DNA from: Kuschelorhynchus macadamiae
Taxonomy: Eukaryota > Arthropoda > Insecta > Coleoptera > Curculionidae
Assembly: GCA_030620095.1 (NCBI GenBank)
Contig: JAUTXW010003406.1
Coordinates: 434,001 to 498,000 of the forward strand
Direction of reading: 5' to 3'
DNA: 64,000 bases
A model generated the notes under the pieces. The model did not search any database. It was not told the DNA's origin and was given only the letters and a program-made list of their open reading frames with translations. Made by a program: the position numbers and the translations under genes. Positions 47,486 through 58,728 of this stretch are shown here, piece by piece; positions within the stretch are counted from its first letter, which is position 1; every line of letters begins with the position of its first letter.

Positions 47486-47753
47486 TACATATCCAGGCAG
47501 GATATTAAGATACTCATTGGCGAAGGCAGTATTAGTGTTCAAAATATCTATATTTTTTGGACACTAATACTTGGATTTCTTTGTGAAAATCGGGATAACT
47601 CAAAATATAAAAGATGCAACTAAAAACTGAGGAACGTGTTTTTTAGGTCACCCTTTCAAAAAATATATTAGAAGAAATATTTGAAACATTTTTGACAAAT
47701 CTTGGAAGACATGAAAATTGAAGAAAAAATATTATGGCACTAGATTATTTAAA

Positions 47754-48213
47754 ACTATTTTTTGGGTTTTTCCGCCTTAGAAAATTGAAAAAAAAAATAA
47801 AAAATAAAATATAATTAACCTATAAATTGAACAGATAGTCTTGAGTTCTGGGTCCACTACGAAGGTACCCGAGGAACGACACTGAAAAATGCCTGCTTTC
47901 TGGACGTTTCGAGGGAAAGTCTACCTCCGTCTTCAGCAAACCTACAAATAAAATACTAAAAGCAGAATATGTCTTATGTTTCGTATCAGAAATATAACCG
48001 ACGGGGGTAGACTTTCCCTCGAAACGTCCAGAAAGCAGGCATTTTTCAGTGTCGTTCCTCGGGTACCTTCGTAGTGGACCCAGAACTCAAGACTATCTAT
48101 TCAATTTATAGAGTAATTATATTTTATTTTTTATTTTTTTTTCAATTTTCTAAGGCGGAAAAACCCAAAAAATAGTTTTAAACCATGAATCCACTACAAT
48201 TTCGTAATTATTT
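47754..48213. mobile_element. 460-bp PLE-derived palindrome with 15-bp target duplication
   Basis: ACTAGATTATTTAAA occurs at 47739-47753 and again at 48214-48228. Between them lie two opposed copies of the 3' end of the same PLE found at 58.1-62.1 kb. The left arm is minus (TTTTTCCGCCTTAGAAAATT to the GTTTCGTATCAGAAATATAA region) and the right arm plus, starting at GACGGGGGTAGAC near 48000. The right arm is followed by ATGAATCCACTACAATTTCG, the PLE 5' start. Neither copy keeps any coding domain. It is a minimal head-to-head Penelope insertion. Confidence 0.9.
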
Positions 48214-48229
48214 ACTAGATTATTTAAAT

Positions 48230-49460
48230 GATTTTTTTATAAAAAGGTTCATTCCAAAATAGATGTTTTTTTTTTTAATATTTGACTTACAACTTTTTCT
48301 AAAAAATCTGGTGATGCAAATCCACATATCATAAGCAGCAGTTTATATAATATACATATCTTATACTCTAGAATCTTACGATAAAGAAAGAATAGTGTAG
48401 ATATCAGATACTAGGTTTTACCACGTAGCCGGTTGCATTTCTCTTTATATTGATTTTGATAAATAACTAAAATAATAAAATTTTAAATATCATCGTTAAA
48501 ATTCTAATTCCACGTGGTCAACAATACATGTTTTTACATTTCAAATAATATTGCTTTTAATAAATGCTCGTTGTATGATATAAGCCAATGTCAATGTTAC
48601 TCAGTTTCATGTATTATTAACGTTTCAATATTTGTTAATTTTTAATGTTTAGCCTATGTTATATTTGCAGTATTAAAGGATATTTAAATCAATGTCACAA
48701 TTGGATGACTACAGAGAGATGCAAATATTGCCTTCGCTTTGAATTTTCCGTAGACAGAAAATACCTTTTATTTTCTATATTTTACGTAACAACCATTACA
48801 ACAATTAAATATCTGAGTATTTAAAATTGCATTTTGTCTAGAAAATTTGTCGTTTTCACAAAATAAGGGCATTTCAATTGTTATGCACTAAATCGATTTT
48901 CTAGTTCTAGGACACTATTGCATTGGCTTGGAATAATTGAGACAATATCGGTTATGAATTCGCCCAGGATAATTTATATTAAAACAGATTTGCTTTTAAG
49001 ATTGTTTTAAAACATCTACTTGCTGTATTAAGTGCCAGTATTTTGCAAAAGTACTTAAAATATTTAGTACTATACTTAAAAAAAGAAAATTTAAGTATAA
49101 GTAGCAAGTACATCCTTTTAATTTAGCTTTAAGTACTTAAAATATATCTAAATACTTACAGTATTTAGTAAAAATAATAACACAAGACCTCAGGCGAGGG
49201 TTAACGCTAAGGGCGTTTATGACCAAGACGCATACAATGTTTTATGTCCTACATGACCAGTACTTTCATCTCCAAATAACTTTATTTGACAACAAATCTC
49301 TATGGTTACCATTGTTTCGATAATCGTTTCCATAAAAATACCAGCCCTGAATCAAATTATGCTTGGCATAAACTTTTGGCAATACATTTCTCAAACGAAG
49401 GTAGTATGTTCATGTTAGTAGATGGAAAAGTTTTATTAGGCTTTATAAAAAATATTAGGC
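48230..49460. other. non-coding interval with AGTACTTAAA-type repeats
   Basis: At about 49035-49170 variants of AAGTACTTAAAATATTTAGT recur in both orientations, giving a self-complementary AT-rich patch. No gene was seen elsewhere in this stretch. Confidence 0.45.
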
Positions 49461-50115
49461 TCTAAGACCAAGCTACACCGAACGTAAATGATTTTTTGTG
49501 CTTTACAGCAGCGATAAGTGCTCTACGCAAGTTGTAGGTAAAAACACATTTGGAGAAATGTCCCTTTAAGGTAAAACTACAAGAAACGATATGGTGGACC
49601 GTAATAGGAATACCATCCAAAGTATCTCTATAGTAGAAACAGTGGCGGCTCTTCCATAGGGTCATTTGGTCAATGGCCTCCCAAATATATTTCAGAAAAT
49701 AAATTATTCGTTTGGCCGTCCTTTCTAATAGTTGCAATAAAACGCGAACCTTGGGAAAAGTTAAATACGCTACATTATTAGCCGCGAGCGGCGGTTCGAA
49801 TGATCTCGTTGCGTTCCTTAAGCATAATAAAATACGCTATACTAAGCTGGCTGGGCAGTTCGAATTGCCCTGATTACCTTATACCTTGACGAAAGTACCC
49901 GAAGATTTCACAGCTACCGAGCGGCAGCCGAACATGATAGCGAATGAAAATATGAAATCGCGATTTGGGTCATCAGCCGGTCTCTTCTCATAATTCAATC
50001 GATCGGTCGCGGCATCACGTCGGCATGCGAAAGTTCAATTGTTCAGAGGTCGCGCGGTCGATATTCTAACTCGATATTGTTTCGGACGTTTTCAATCGAT
50101 GAAAATTGATTTATA

Positions 50116-50890
50116 CAATGTGTCCCAAATTTGGCTTACATGCATTGCTATCTCGTAAACCCCTATAGCTACAGGGTGGGTTAAATTAGGAAAGTTTTAG
50201 AGAATTTTATTACAAATTTGATGACGTTTTGAAGTTTAGGATATCTTTTGTGGTTTTCAAGATAATTGGGAAAAATCAAAATGGTGCATTTTCAACTTTT
50301 GCCCGTAGCTTCTAAACGACTCGTATTATGGTTTTATGGTTTATACATTATTAGGGCACTTTTATTAGAGGAACATTATGCAGGTAAAACGAAGTTTCTA
50401 GCTTCAATTGTTTTTGAGATATTGGCATCAACTTTTTATTTTTTTACCGACGCCATATTGGATTATTGTATTTTTGGAAAGATCTTTTTAAGAGCTTTCC
50501 AATGATGTATAACAAGGTAAGATTATTATTTTTCTTGAGCTCTAAAAACCAAAATAATTGTTTTTTTTAAGTAGGCTTTGATTACGCATGGCGGCCATAA
50601 TGAAACAAAAGAATGCCGCATGTCAACAATCATTTTGTGTTCCTGAATAGTACTTGTTATCATTTTCTCATTGTGCCGAGTTTTTACAAAATTTATTTGA
50701 GTTTCTTATACTACTTAAAATGGAGGGTAATTATTCCAACGAAGAGAATTTGGATATGATAGAACTTTATTTTAAAGCAAATAGAAATACACAAGCAACT
50801 GCGCGTTCATACGAAGAACAATTTCCAGACCGACATCAACCAAGCCAAAGGCATTTCAGATTTCTAATCGTAAACTTGTTAGCTTATGGG
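50116..50890 (+). repeat. left arm of the 50116-52747 element, with a stray transposase N-terminus
   Basis: It carries an open frame with MEGNYSNEENLDMIELYFKA (codons from about 50720) that ends LLAYG and a stop. The equivalent codon in the right arm is TAA where this arm has TAT (Tyr). The left arm thus keeps the sense codon lost from the gene copy. Its frame leads nowhere, because the rest of the transposase is on the other strand. Confidence 0.9.
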
Positions 50891-51035
50891 TAAAAATATT
50901 AATTCAACCATCGATGTTTCAAATTTTCAACTAAGATATTATACTAACAGTGAATACCTAGTGACTAAAATGTAACTATCACACTATTGAAAATACCTAA
51001 ACTAAATTTAAATTAACACATAAAAAAAATATAAG

Positions 51036-52153
51036 TTACACCACATGCCTCCCTCCATTTTCCACACATTTTTGACATTTCTCCAATACCTTCCGTGTAA
51101 CCCTTCTTAAGGTGTTCCTGTTAATATTACCAAAAACATCTCGGACTCTGTCTTCTAGCTCTCTGAGACTTTCTGGCGGAGAAAATTCGTAGACCTCATT
51201 TTTTGCGTATCCCCATAAATAAAAATCGGGAGGAGTAATATCCGGTGACCTTGCCGGCCAAGCAACAGGGCCATTATTAGCGATAATATTTTCCCCGAAA
51301 GTATTTCTGAGGACCGCCATCACCTCTCTGGTACCGTGAGCCGAACAGCCATCTTGTTGGAACCAAATATTTTGCAGGTCGTTTGGGGGAACAGAATTTA
51401 TAACTTCTGGAATAATTTGTTCCCGTAATAGTTGCAAATATCTGTTACCCGATAAATTTTCTTGGAAAATGAACGGCCCAATCAAACGGTTATCTAAGAT
51501 ACAAATTGTTATGAGTGATTTAAAGCAGAAGTGCATTGTTTGGAATTACCTATAATGCCACACCACACATTGAACCCAAATTTTGTTTGTAAACGTCTTT
51601 CTTCTAAATTATGAGGATTCTCGGTGCCCCAGTAATGAGTATTATGTTTATTGAAAATTCCACAGTTTGTAAATCGTGTTTCATCTGTCCAAAGTACTTT
51701 AGAATGAAAGTTGGGTATTTGCTGGCATTTGTTGATGAACCATTCACTAAACGTGATTCTTCTAGCAAAATCATTTACCTGAAGACCCTGTACAATAGTA
51801 GGTTTATAGGGATGAAAGTGAAGTTTTTTCAAGACTCGTTGGACGGTTGATTTGGGAATTGCCGTTTGTTCTTCAATCTTTCTTACTGAGGTTGCTGGGT
51901 TGTCCCTGACACTTTCTATTATAGCTGCGTTTCTTGCTTCATTATCTATTGAATAGGTCTTTGGTTTCGGTTTCAAAAAAGACCCTTAGGCTAACAGGTT
52001 AACAATTAGAAATCTGAAATGCCTTTGGCTTGGTTGATGTCGGTCTAGAAATTGTTCTTCGTATGAACGCGCAGCTGCTTGTGTATTTCTATTTGCTTTA
52101 AAATAAAGTTCTATCATATCCAAATTCTCTTCGTTGGAATAATTACCCTCCAT
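51036..52153 (-). pseudogene. DD41D mariner transposase, one intron and one in-frame stop
   Basis: ATG at 52151-52153 starts MEGNYSNEENLDMIELYFKA (helix-turn-helix). A TAA at 51986-51988 interrupts it, then GSFLKPKPKTYSIDNEARN continues in frame. Next are IEEQTAIPKSTVQRVLKKLH (second helix-turn-helix), VLWTDETRFTNCGIFNKHNT (first Asp), FGFNVWCGII, a 56-bp GT-AG intron, DNRLIGPFIFQENLSGNRYL, WFQQDGCSAHGTREV (second Asp) and ARSPDITPPDFYLWGYAK (third Asp, 41 residues on). It ends VENGGRHVV. About 354 codons after splicing. The stop is the only lesion I see, and the other arm retains the sense codon. Confidence 0.88.
51494..51549 (-). other. 56-bp intron in the DD41D transposase
   Basis: On the minus strand ATTATAG|GTAATTCC is the donor and TTGTATCTTAG|ATAACCG the acceptor. 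Removal joins GGC ATT ATA GAT AAC CGT (GIIDNR) in frame, exactly where sister transposases read WAGIxxxxVxGPFF. The size is typical for insect introns. Confidence 0.8.
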
Positions 52154-52747
52154 TTTAAGTAGTATAAGAAACTCAAATAAACTCGGCACAATGAGAAAAT
52201 GATAACAAGTACTATTCAGGAACACAAAATGATTGTTGACATGCGGCATTCTTTTGTTTCATTATGGCCGCCATGCGTAATCAAAGCCTACTTAAAAAAA
52301 AACAATTATTTTGGTTTTTAGAGCTCAAGAAAAATAATAATCCTACCTTGTTATACATCATTGGAAAGCTCTTAAAAAGATCTTTCCAAAAATACAATAA
52401 TCCAATATGGCGTCGGTAAGAAAATAAAAAGTTGATGCCAATATCTCAAAAACAATTGAAGCTAGAAACTTCGTTTTACCTGCATAATGTTCCTCTAATA
52501 AAAGTGCCCTAATAATGTATAAACCATAAAACCATAATACGAGTCGTTTAGAAGCTACGGGCAAAAGTTGAAAATGCACCATTTTGATTTTTCCCAATTA
52601 TCTTGAAAACCACAAAAGATATCCTAAACTTCAAAACGTCATCAAATTTGTAATAAAATTCTCTAAAACTTTCCTAATTTAACCCACCCTGTAGCTATAG
52701 CGGTTTACGAGATAGCAATGCATGTAAGCCAAATTTGGGACACATTG
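51980..52747 (-). repeat. right arm of the 50116-52747 element
   Basis: Reverse complement of 50116-50890. It includes the 5' end of the transposase gene and presumably its promoter. Confidence 0.93.
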
Positions 52748-52918
52748 TATACTGTTTTTTGTAATATATATTTTTTTATTTTTATGATCTATGTATGAGT
52801 TGGAAATATACAGGAAATAAAATGTTGGTAGTGACTAGTGCAAAAAAATAAACAACTAAAAAGTGCTTAGGAACTTAATTTTGAAAAAATAACCGAATTC
52901 AAGGTAAGTGGTCGCAAT

Positions 52919-53428
52919 TTGCCAGAACTTAGTATACGACAAACTAGTAAAGACAAAAATAAAGATGTTCATCGAAACATTTTACTGTTATGTTTGTTGT
53001 TTTCTAAGGACTCGTCGGACTCATTATGGTGCAAAACCGGTGTTAAAGACTTAAAACACTTAAAAGAAAAAATAAAAAAACATGCGTTTCCTGCAGATCA
53101 CATGAAATGTTCGGGGAACTATGCTACAGTCGGAAGTGTTGATATTCGCACTCAGCTAGACACAGCTTATAGAAAATCCCTTAGAGATTTTAATGAAAAT
53201 GTATCCAAAAATCGTTATATTTTAAACAAAATTATAGGTTATGTAAAATTTTGTGGGGCATTCGAGCTGGTACTACATGGCCATGATGAAACGGCTTTGT
53301 CTGAAAATCCAGGGGTTTTTCGAGGGCTTATACATTTTGTTGAGGAGTTGGGCCAAGATAGACTATCCGCTTTAGAAACGTTAAGTATCGAGAAATCGTT
53401 TATAAAAGCTATGTACGTGCAATTTTAA
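52919..53428 (+). pseudogene. hAT (DUF4371-type) transposase N-terminal fragment
   Basis: The 169-codon frame has SLWCKTGVKDLKHLKEKIKK, NKIIGYVKFCGAFELVLHGH and GHDETALSENPGVFRGLIHF, matching the GHDE(T)...NxGxF(x)xL region of the ZMYM1-like hATs at 17668 and 36248 but clearly a different family. The catalytic Asp region and dimerisation domain are missing. It lies inside the 49640-53597 element, near its right end. Confidence 0.82.
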
Positions 53429-53605
53429 CGAACGTATCATTAAGCATTTTTCAAATTCTAAAGAACGAAGAGTAGACCTGAACTTCAAGAGAATTTAAAG
53501 CTCAATTTATAGATAAGATATTTGTTTTTATTTTAAGTACGCCTATTTTTAAATTTGTTATTGACCTCCCAATATAATTCACCACGAGCCGCCACTGGGT
53601 AGAAG

Positions 53606-53691
53606 TGGAGGCTGCAGTCCAATCGACACAGGAAAGATTGCAACTTTGTATTGACAATGACGGCCGCCATTTTGAGCATTTGCGAAAGTAG
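53606..53691 (+). pseudogene. mariner transposase tail flanking the hAT
   Basis: Reads VEAAVQSTQERLQLCIDNDG then RHFEHLRK and a stop, like the C-terminus of mariner transposases. Sequence left of 49640 may be the other side of the same disrupted copy but is not clear. Confidence 0.45.
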
Positions 53692-53940
53692 TTTTCAGTG
53701 ATTTTAAATATATTTGTTGTTAGTTGTTAGTTCATTTCGTCATTTTTTCTGTTGTTTCACTGAAGAAAGGTAGAACTCGGTTTAATCTCTTTGCCCAAAC
53801 CGAGTCCTGTTCTGCCCCGCCCTAACGTTAGATATTTTATTGCGAAGCTTATATGATTACTAGTAACTAATAGGTACTCACAACTTCGTTGGCATATATA
53901 ACTATAATGAAAGGGATGTAAAGATGTACTTAAATACTAG
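53692..53940. other. non-coding interval with a long imperfect hairpin
   Basis: GGTAGAAC-TCGGTTT at about 53769-53783 pairs with AAACCGA and GTTCTGCC at about 53798-53818, giving an interrupted 15-bp stem preceded by CTGAAGAAA. It may be a PLE terminal-repeat relic. No gene was seen. Confidence 0.4.
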
Positions 53941-53944
53941 TATA

Positions 53945-54730
53945 CAAAATAAACACGTTTAGTTTATTAATTTCCACTTATTTATTTCTGCTTGACAGCT
54001 GTTTCGACACAATGTGTCTTTGTCAAAAGCTAACTTAATCATCCTTTTGCACATAAAATGGCAGCTTTCAACAGTTTTGAACATCGTTTAATTAGTATAC
54101 CTATGTCATCAGATAACTATAATAAAGAATTGAATATTATAAAGCAGATTGCTATTAACAATGGCTATAGTCCTAATATAGTCGACAAAATAGTAAATAA
54201 AAAACAATATAAAAAAGCAATCAATTTAATCTATCCAAATAATAATTTAAAAGATATAGCCAAATTTAATACAATAACATATACAGGCAAAATTAGCTCT
54301 AAAATCAGTAAACATCTCATGAGAGCAGATTATAAAGTTGCCTTCTGTACAAATAACACATTAGGGAAATATATTAAAAATAATAAATCCAAGTCTGATA
54401 AATCCAAAAAATCAGGGGTATACGAATTAAAATGTGGTTCCTGTGATAAAGTTTACATTGGCCAAACGGGTAGATCTTTCAATAAACGTATAAAAGAACA
54501 CAAATCTTCATATAATAAAGAAAAAGCAGACTCCAATTACGCTAAACATTTGATAGAAGCAAATCATACATTTAAAAACGAATATAAAATTTTGCATAGG
54601 GCTAATAAAAGCTACAAATTGAACAATTTGGAAACTTTAGAAATTAACAAGAGGAAAACCCGAAATATTTTCTTGAATGACCAGTTGGACTTAAATGGTT
54701 CCCCTCTGTTAAATCTTTATACCTAAAGAA
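53945..54730 (+). pseudogene. Penelope-like GIY-YIG endonuclease fragment
   Basis: The 222-codon open frame (54058-54726) has a linker (FEHRLISIPMSSDNYNKELN, IKQIAINNGYSPNIVDKIV), SKISKHLMRADYKVAFCTNN, SGVYELKCGSCDKVYIGQTG and RIKEHKSSYNKEKADSNYAK. CGSCDKVYIGQTG is the Cys-containing GIY-YIG core of PLEs. The reverse transcriptase is absent. Just upstream, 54000-54040 (TGTTTCGACACAATGTGTC, TTTGTCAAAAGC) looks like an inverted PLE end. This is a different family from those at 43.4 and 58.1 kb. The frame itself is unbroken. Confidence 0.88.
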
Positions 54731-54744
54731 TAGACAAGGTGGGT

Positions 54745-55095
54745 AAAAAGCGATATTGTTTTATTGACACCATTAAGATTTTTATATATTTTTTTTATAT
54801 TTGGTACCCATTACACAATTTTGGTCGTTTTAAATTTCGAATAAGCATCAGTGGTGCCCCTACTTTTAAAGTTAACTCATTAGGAGGGATTCCTGGAGGG
54901 TTTAGAGAGTGTAGGAACTCGACAGGCTAATTAACCGTATTTGTTTTCTTGGTCTATAACTACATCTATTGAGTAGTATGTTATTCGTGGAGCAGCAATC
55001 TTTTCCAATAAAGCTAGATTTATTTCATCTGCTGTGCTATTTTTTGGAGTTAATATAGCTCTTTCTTTAAACCAAGAAGCGGTTTTATTTTGACA
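54745..55095 (-). pseudogene. Helitron Pif1-like helicase C-terminal fragment
   Basis: On the minus strand: NKTASWFKERAILTPKNSTA, DEINLALLEKIAAP, SIDVVIDQENKYG, then after a frameshift NELTLKVGAPLMLIRNLKRP and KLCNGYQI. ERAILTPKN and NELTLKVGAP.MLIRNL are typical of the C-terminal part of Pif1-like helicases carried by Helitrons. No Rep domain was seen. It abuts the tandem array that begins at about 55096. Confidence 0.82.
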
Positions 55096-57470
55096 ACTTT
55101 CGAGTCCACTATAAACATTTAAAGGGAAGTTTCATCCCCTTTGAAATTGATTTTCGAAAAATCCATTCTTATCGAAACTCTGCACTCTAAAATGAAGCTG
55201 TCTGTACAAGCTCAGCTTTCCTACGGCAAACGGTTTGAAAAAGATCGCAAGAATCAGTCACTGACCCGATTTTTTTAAAAACCCTGTATGAATTTATAAA
55301 AAATCTTAAAATATGCAATAAAATAAAATAAAAAGCACATGTTCAAGTGTTTTTCCGAATAACTAATTATTTTTTAAATAAAAAACGTAATATTAAATTA
55401 TGGTTTCAGCCCCTTGGACAACCTGTCTCGGTTTTTAAAAAAAATTAAAATATGTAAAAAAATATAATATAAAGTATATTATGTTCAAGCGTTTTCCAAA
55501 TAACTAACGGTTTTTTAAATAAAATATATTATAGTATTTAAGGGATGGTTTTACCCCTTTACACACATGGTATGAATTTTTTAAGAATCCTAAAATATGT
55601 AAAAAAATAAATTAAAAAAACACGTGTTCAAGGGGTTTTTAAATAAAAAAATATTTGTATTATTTAATAAAATCTTAGTGGTGGTTTCAACCCTTTGAAC
55701 ACCCTGTACAAATTTTAAAAAAAATCCTAAAGTATGCAAAAAAATAAACTAAAAAACACCAGTTCAAGCGTTTTTCCGAAAAACTGACCGTTTTTTTAAA
55801 TAAAAGATATTGTAATATACCTTGGAATTTGAGTTTTGAAAAATCCCTTCTTATCGAACCTCTACACCCTAAAATCAACCTGTATGTGAAAATTCAGCCT
55901 TTTACCTCAAGCGGATTGAACTGGAGCGTGATGAGTGAGTCAGTCAGCTAAGCCTTTTATATATTAGTATAGATGGACTTTCGAGTCCACTATAAACATC
56001 TAAAGGGTAGTTTCACCCTCTTGGAAATTGAGTTTCGAAGAATCCTTTCTTAAAGAACCTCTGTACTCTAAAATCAAGCTGTTTACACAAGCTCAGCTTT
56101 CTACGGCAAACGGTTTGAAAAAGATCGCAAAATTTAATCAATGACCCGATTTTTTCAAAAACCCTGTATGAATTTATAAAAAATAAAAAATCGGAAAATA
56201 AAATAAAAAGCACGTGTTCAAGTGTTTTTCCGAATAACTAATTGTTTTTTAAATAAAAAATATAATATTAAAGGGATGGTTTCAGCCCCTTGGACACCCT
56301 GTCTCGGTTTTTAAAAAAAATTAAAATATGTAAAAAAAATATAATATAAAGTATATTATGTTCAAGCGTTTTCCGAATAACTAACGGTTTTTTAAATAAA
56401 ATATATTATAGTATTTAAGGGATGGTTTTACCCCTTTAGACATATTGTATGAATTTTTTAAGAATCCTAAAATAAGTTAAAAAGTAAATTAAAAAATCAC
56501 GTGTTCAAGGGGTTTTTAAATAAAAAAATATTTGAATTATTTAATAAAATCTTACTGGTGGTTTCAACCCTTTGAACAACCTGTACAATTTTTTAAAAAA
56601 TCCTAAAGTATGCAAAAAAATAAACTAAAAAACACGTGTTCAAGCGTTTTTCCGAAAAACTGATCGTTTTTTTAAATAAAAGATATTGTAATATACCTTG
56701 GAATTTGAGTTTTGAAAAATCCCTTCTTATCGAACCTCTACACCCTAAAATCAACCTGTATGCCAAAATTCAGCCTTTTACCTCAAGCGGATTGAACTGG
56801 ACCGTGATGAGTGAGTCAGTCAACTAAGCCTTTTATATATTAGTATAGATGGACTTTCGAGTCCACTATAAACATTTAAAGGGTAGTTTCACCCTCTTGG
56901 AAATTGAGTTTGTACTCTAAAATCAAGCTGTTTACACAAGCTCAGCTTTCTACGGCAAACGGTTTGAAAAAGATCGCAAAATTTAATCATGGACCCGATT
57001 TTTTTAAAAACCCTGTATGAATTTATAAAAAATCGTAAAATAATATAAAAAGCACGTGTTCAAGTGTTTTTCCGAATAACTAATTGTTTTTTAAATAAAA
57101 AATATAATATTAAAGGGATGGTTTCAGCCCCTTGGACACCCTGTATCGGTTTTTAAAAAATTTAAAATATGTAAAAAAATAAAATATAAAGCATATTATG
57201 TTCAAGCGTTTTCCGAATAACTAACGGTTTTTTAAATAAAATATATTATAATATTTAAGGGATGGTTTTACTCCTTTGGACACATTGTATGCATTTTTTA
57301 AAAATCCTAAAATATGTAAAAAAATAAATTAAAAAAACACGTGTTCAAGGGGTTTTCAAAATAAAAAAATATTTGTATTTTTAATAAAATTTTAGTGGTG
57401 GTTTCACCCCTTTGAACGTCCTGTATGAATTTTAAAAAAATCCTAAAAGCAAAAAAGTTGAATAAAACCG
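55096..57470. repeat. higher-order tandem repeat, three ~875-bp units of ~140-bp monomers
   Basis: GACTTTCGAGTCCACTATAA marks the unit starts at about 55096, 55977 and 56851 (the third unit is incomplete). Within each unit the monomer mark TGTTCAAGNG(T)TTTCCGAATAA, or a degenerate form, recurs about every 135-150 bp: 55340, 55489, 55626, 55760; 56216, 56360, 56503, 56638; 57059, 57201, 57344. Corresponding monomers in different units are more alike than neighbours, the definition of a higher-order array. Each monomer also carries CACCCTGTATGAATTT. Units end GCCTTTTATATATTAGTATA. Short open frames inside are repeats, not genes. Confidence 0.9.
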
Positions 57471-58083
57471 GTTCATCCAAAACAGAGGTATCTACATTTA
57501 AATGTACAAATATTTGACCTTCTCCCACCACTTTATTTTTGAAAAGCAGACAAAAATTATCTGAAGCAAAAAGTGCGTAATTGGTTGAAGAACACAATGC
57601 TTATAGTTTTAACATACTTCAATTATGAAAATTTTAGAGAAAATTGGCATTTACACTTTTGTGTTGCTGTTACACCCCCTAGCGGAGAACTTTCGAAATT
57701 GAAAATTATTTACAGCGATTTCTCTTAGCTCATTTACCTTTAAATACGTTTTTCCTTAAGTTCTGTTAACGGTTTCTGAGCTAGAGCTGACGTCCTCTGT
57801 TATTGGACTACCTTGTACATGTTAGTTTTCTTCATAAAGATTGTAAAAATTAAAATCCGCTTTTTATTCACTGGCCGTCAAGATTTCTCTAACACAGGCC
57901 AGCTCATTATTTCCACAATGGAAATACCCTCCCCATAATAAAAAAAATATTCGGAAAGCCCTAATACGTACCATTTTTAATAGCCTAATTAGAACCTTTT
58001 ATATTTGCAGATAAACAATTTTTTTGTGGGGCGGCTAAAATTACATTTTACAACGGAAAAATTACCTAGAATGGGTTCTTTAC
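57471..58083. other. interval before the PLE pair
   Basis: A minus-strand stretch at 57480-57597 translates without stops (ALFASDNFCLLFKNKVVGEG) but matches nothing I know. The remainder is non-coding. It is presumably the left flank of the transposon whose gene resumes at 62183. Confidence 0.35.
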
Positions 58084-58096
58084 AACATTAGACATA
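58084..58096. repeat. left target duplication of the PLE pair
   Basis: AACATTAGACATA is repeated exactly at 62083-62095. A 13-bp length fits Penelope insertions. Confidence 0.9.
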
Positions 58097-58284
58097 AATA
58101 ATTACGAAATTGTAGTGGCGGATTCATAGTTTAAAACTATTTTTTTGGGTTTTTCCGCCTTAGAAAATTGAAAAAAAATAAAAAATAAAATATAATTACC
58201 CTATAAATTGAATAGATAGTCTTGAGTTCTGGGTCCACTACAAAGGTACCTGAGGAACGACACTGAAAAATGCCTGCTTTCTGG

Positions 58285-58325
58285 ACGTTTCGAGGGAAAG
58301 TCTACCCCCGTCTTCAGCAAACCTA
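58285..58325 (-). ncRNA. hammerhead-like motif, minus PLE copy (candidate)
   Basis: On the minus strand CTGAAGAC, GGGGG ... CCCTC stem, GAAACGTCC, as in the plus copy at 61897. A one-base excess after CTGAAGA and unknown stems I/III keep this tentative. Confidence 0.35.
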
Positions 58326-58728
58326 CAAATAAAATACTAAAAGCAGAATATGTCTTATGTTTCGTATCAGAAATATAACCAGAATGGCTAATCTCTGACA
58401 AAATGTCAGTGAATGTCAATTTAAAGGTGTTATTTTTAATTGTTAGAATAAGGTGCGAAATAGGTGTACCTAGAGTATGTTCATTTTAATTTATTGTATT
58501 TTGAGGTGTCCTTTTTTTACTTCAGTATTTAGCAAATTTAACCAAGTGTTATTAAAACTAACGGAACAAGATGCTACACAATTATCTTTATTTAATAATA
58601 TTAAGGCACTTTCTTTTATTTTACGTTTTTTGGAACATGGTTCTTTTGCTAAAATACTAGAAGCATTCCAATTAATTTTATGATTGTTATCTAGTGCATG
58701 TTGGCAAATGTTTGATTTTTGAAATTCC

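Larger units (their letters stand above)
50116..52747 (-). mobile_element. DD41D mariner element with ~770-bp inverted ends
   Basis: The tips CAATGTGTCCCAAATTTGGC at 50116 and its complement ending at 52747 are flanked by TA. The arms run to about 50890 and from about 51980, nearly identical over about 770 bp, leaving only about 1.1 kb between them. Each arm holds the first 87 or so codons of the transposase, one sense and one inverted. More than half of this 2,632-bp element is inverted repeat. Confidence 0.94.
49640..53597. mobile_element. hAT element with CAGTGGCGGCTC ends, split by a mariner
   Basis: CAGTGGCGGCTC at 49640 is matched by GAGCCGCCACTG ending at 53597. The flanking 8-mers AGTAGAAA and GGTAGAAG agree at six of eight bases, so the duplication has decayed. 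The interior right of the nested mariner encodes a DUF4371-type hAT fragment (52919-53428). Without the 2.6 kb mariner the element is about 1.3 kb. It lacks the catalytic half of the transposase and is non-autonomous. Confidence 0.82.

Noticed and set aside
54849..54866. CAGTGGTGCCCCTAC as a hAT tip
   Set aside because: It lies within the Helitron helicase coding sequence (GAPLM), and no partner end was found.
55096..57470. CRISPR array
   Set aside because: Repeats are about 140 bp, divergent and without unique spacers, and the sequence is eukaryotic. It is a satellite-type array.
57307..57597. 96-codon minus frame (ALFASDNFCLLFKNK) as a gene
   Set aside because: Half of it is satellite sequence and the rest resembles no known family; recorded only as an open stretch.
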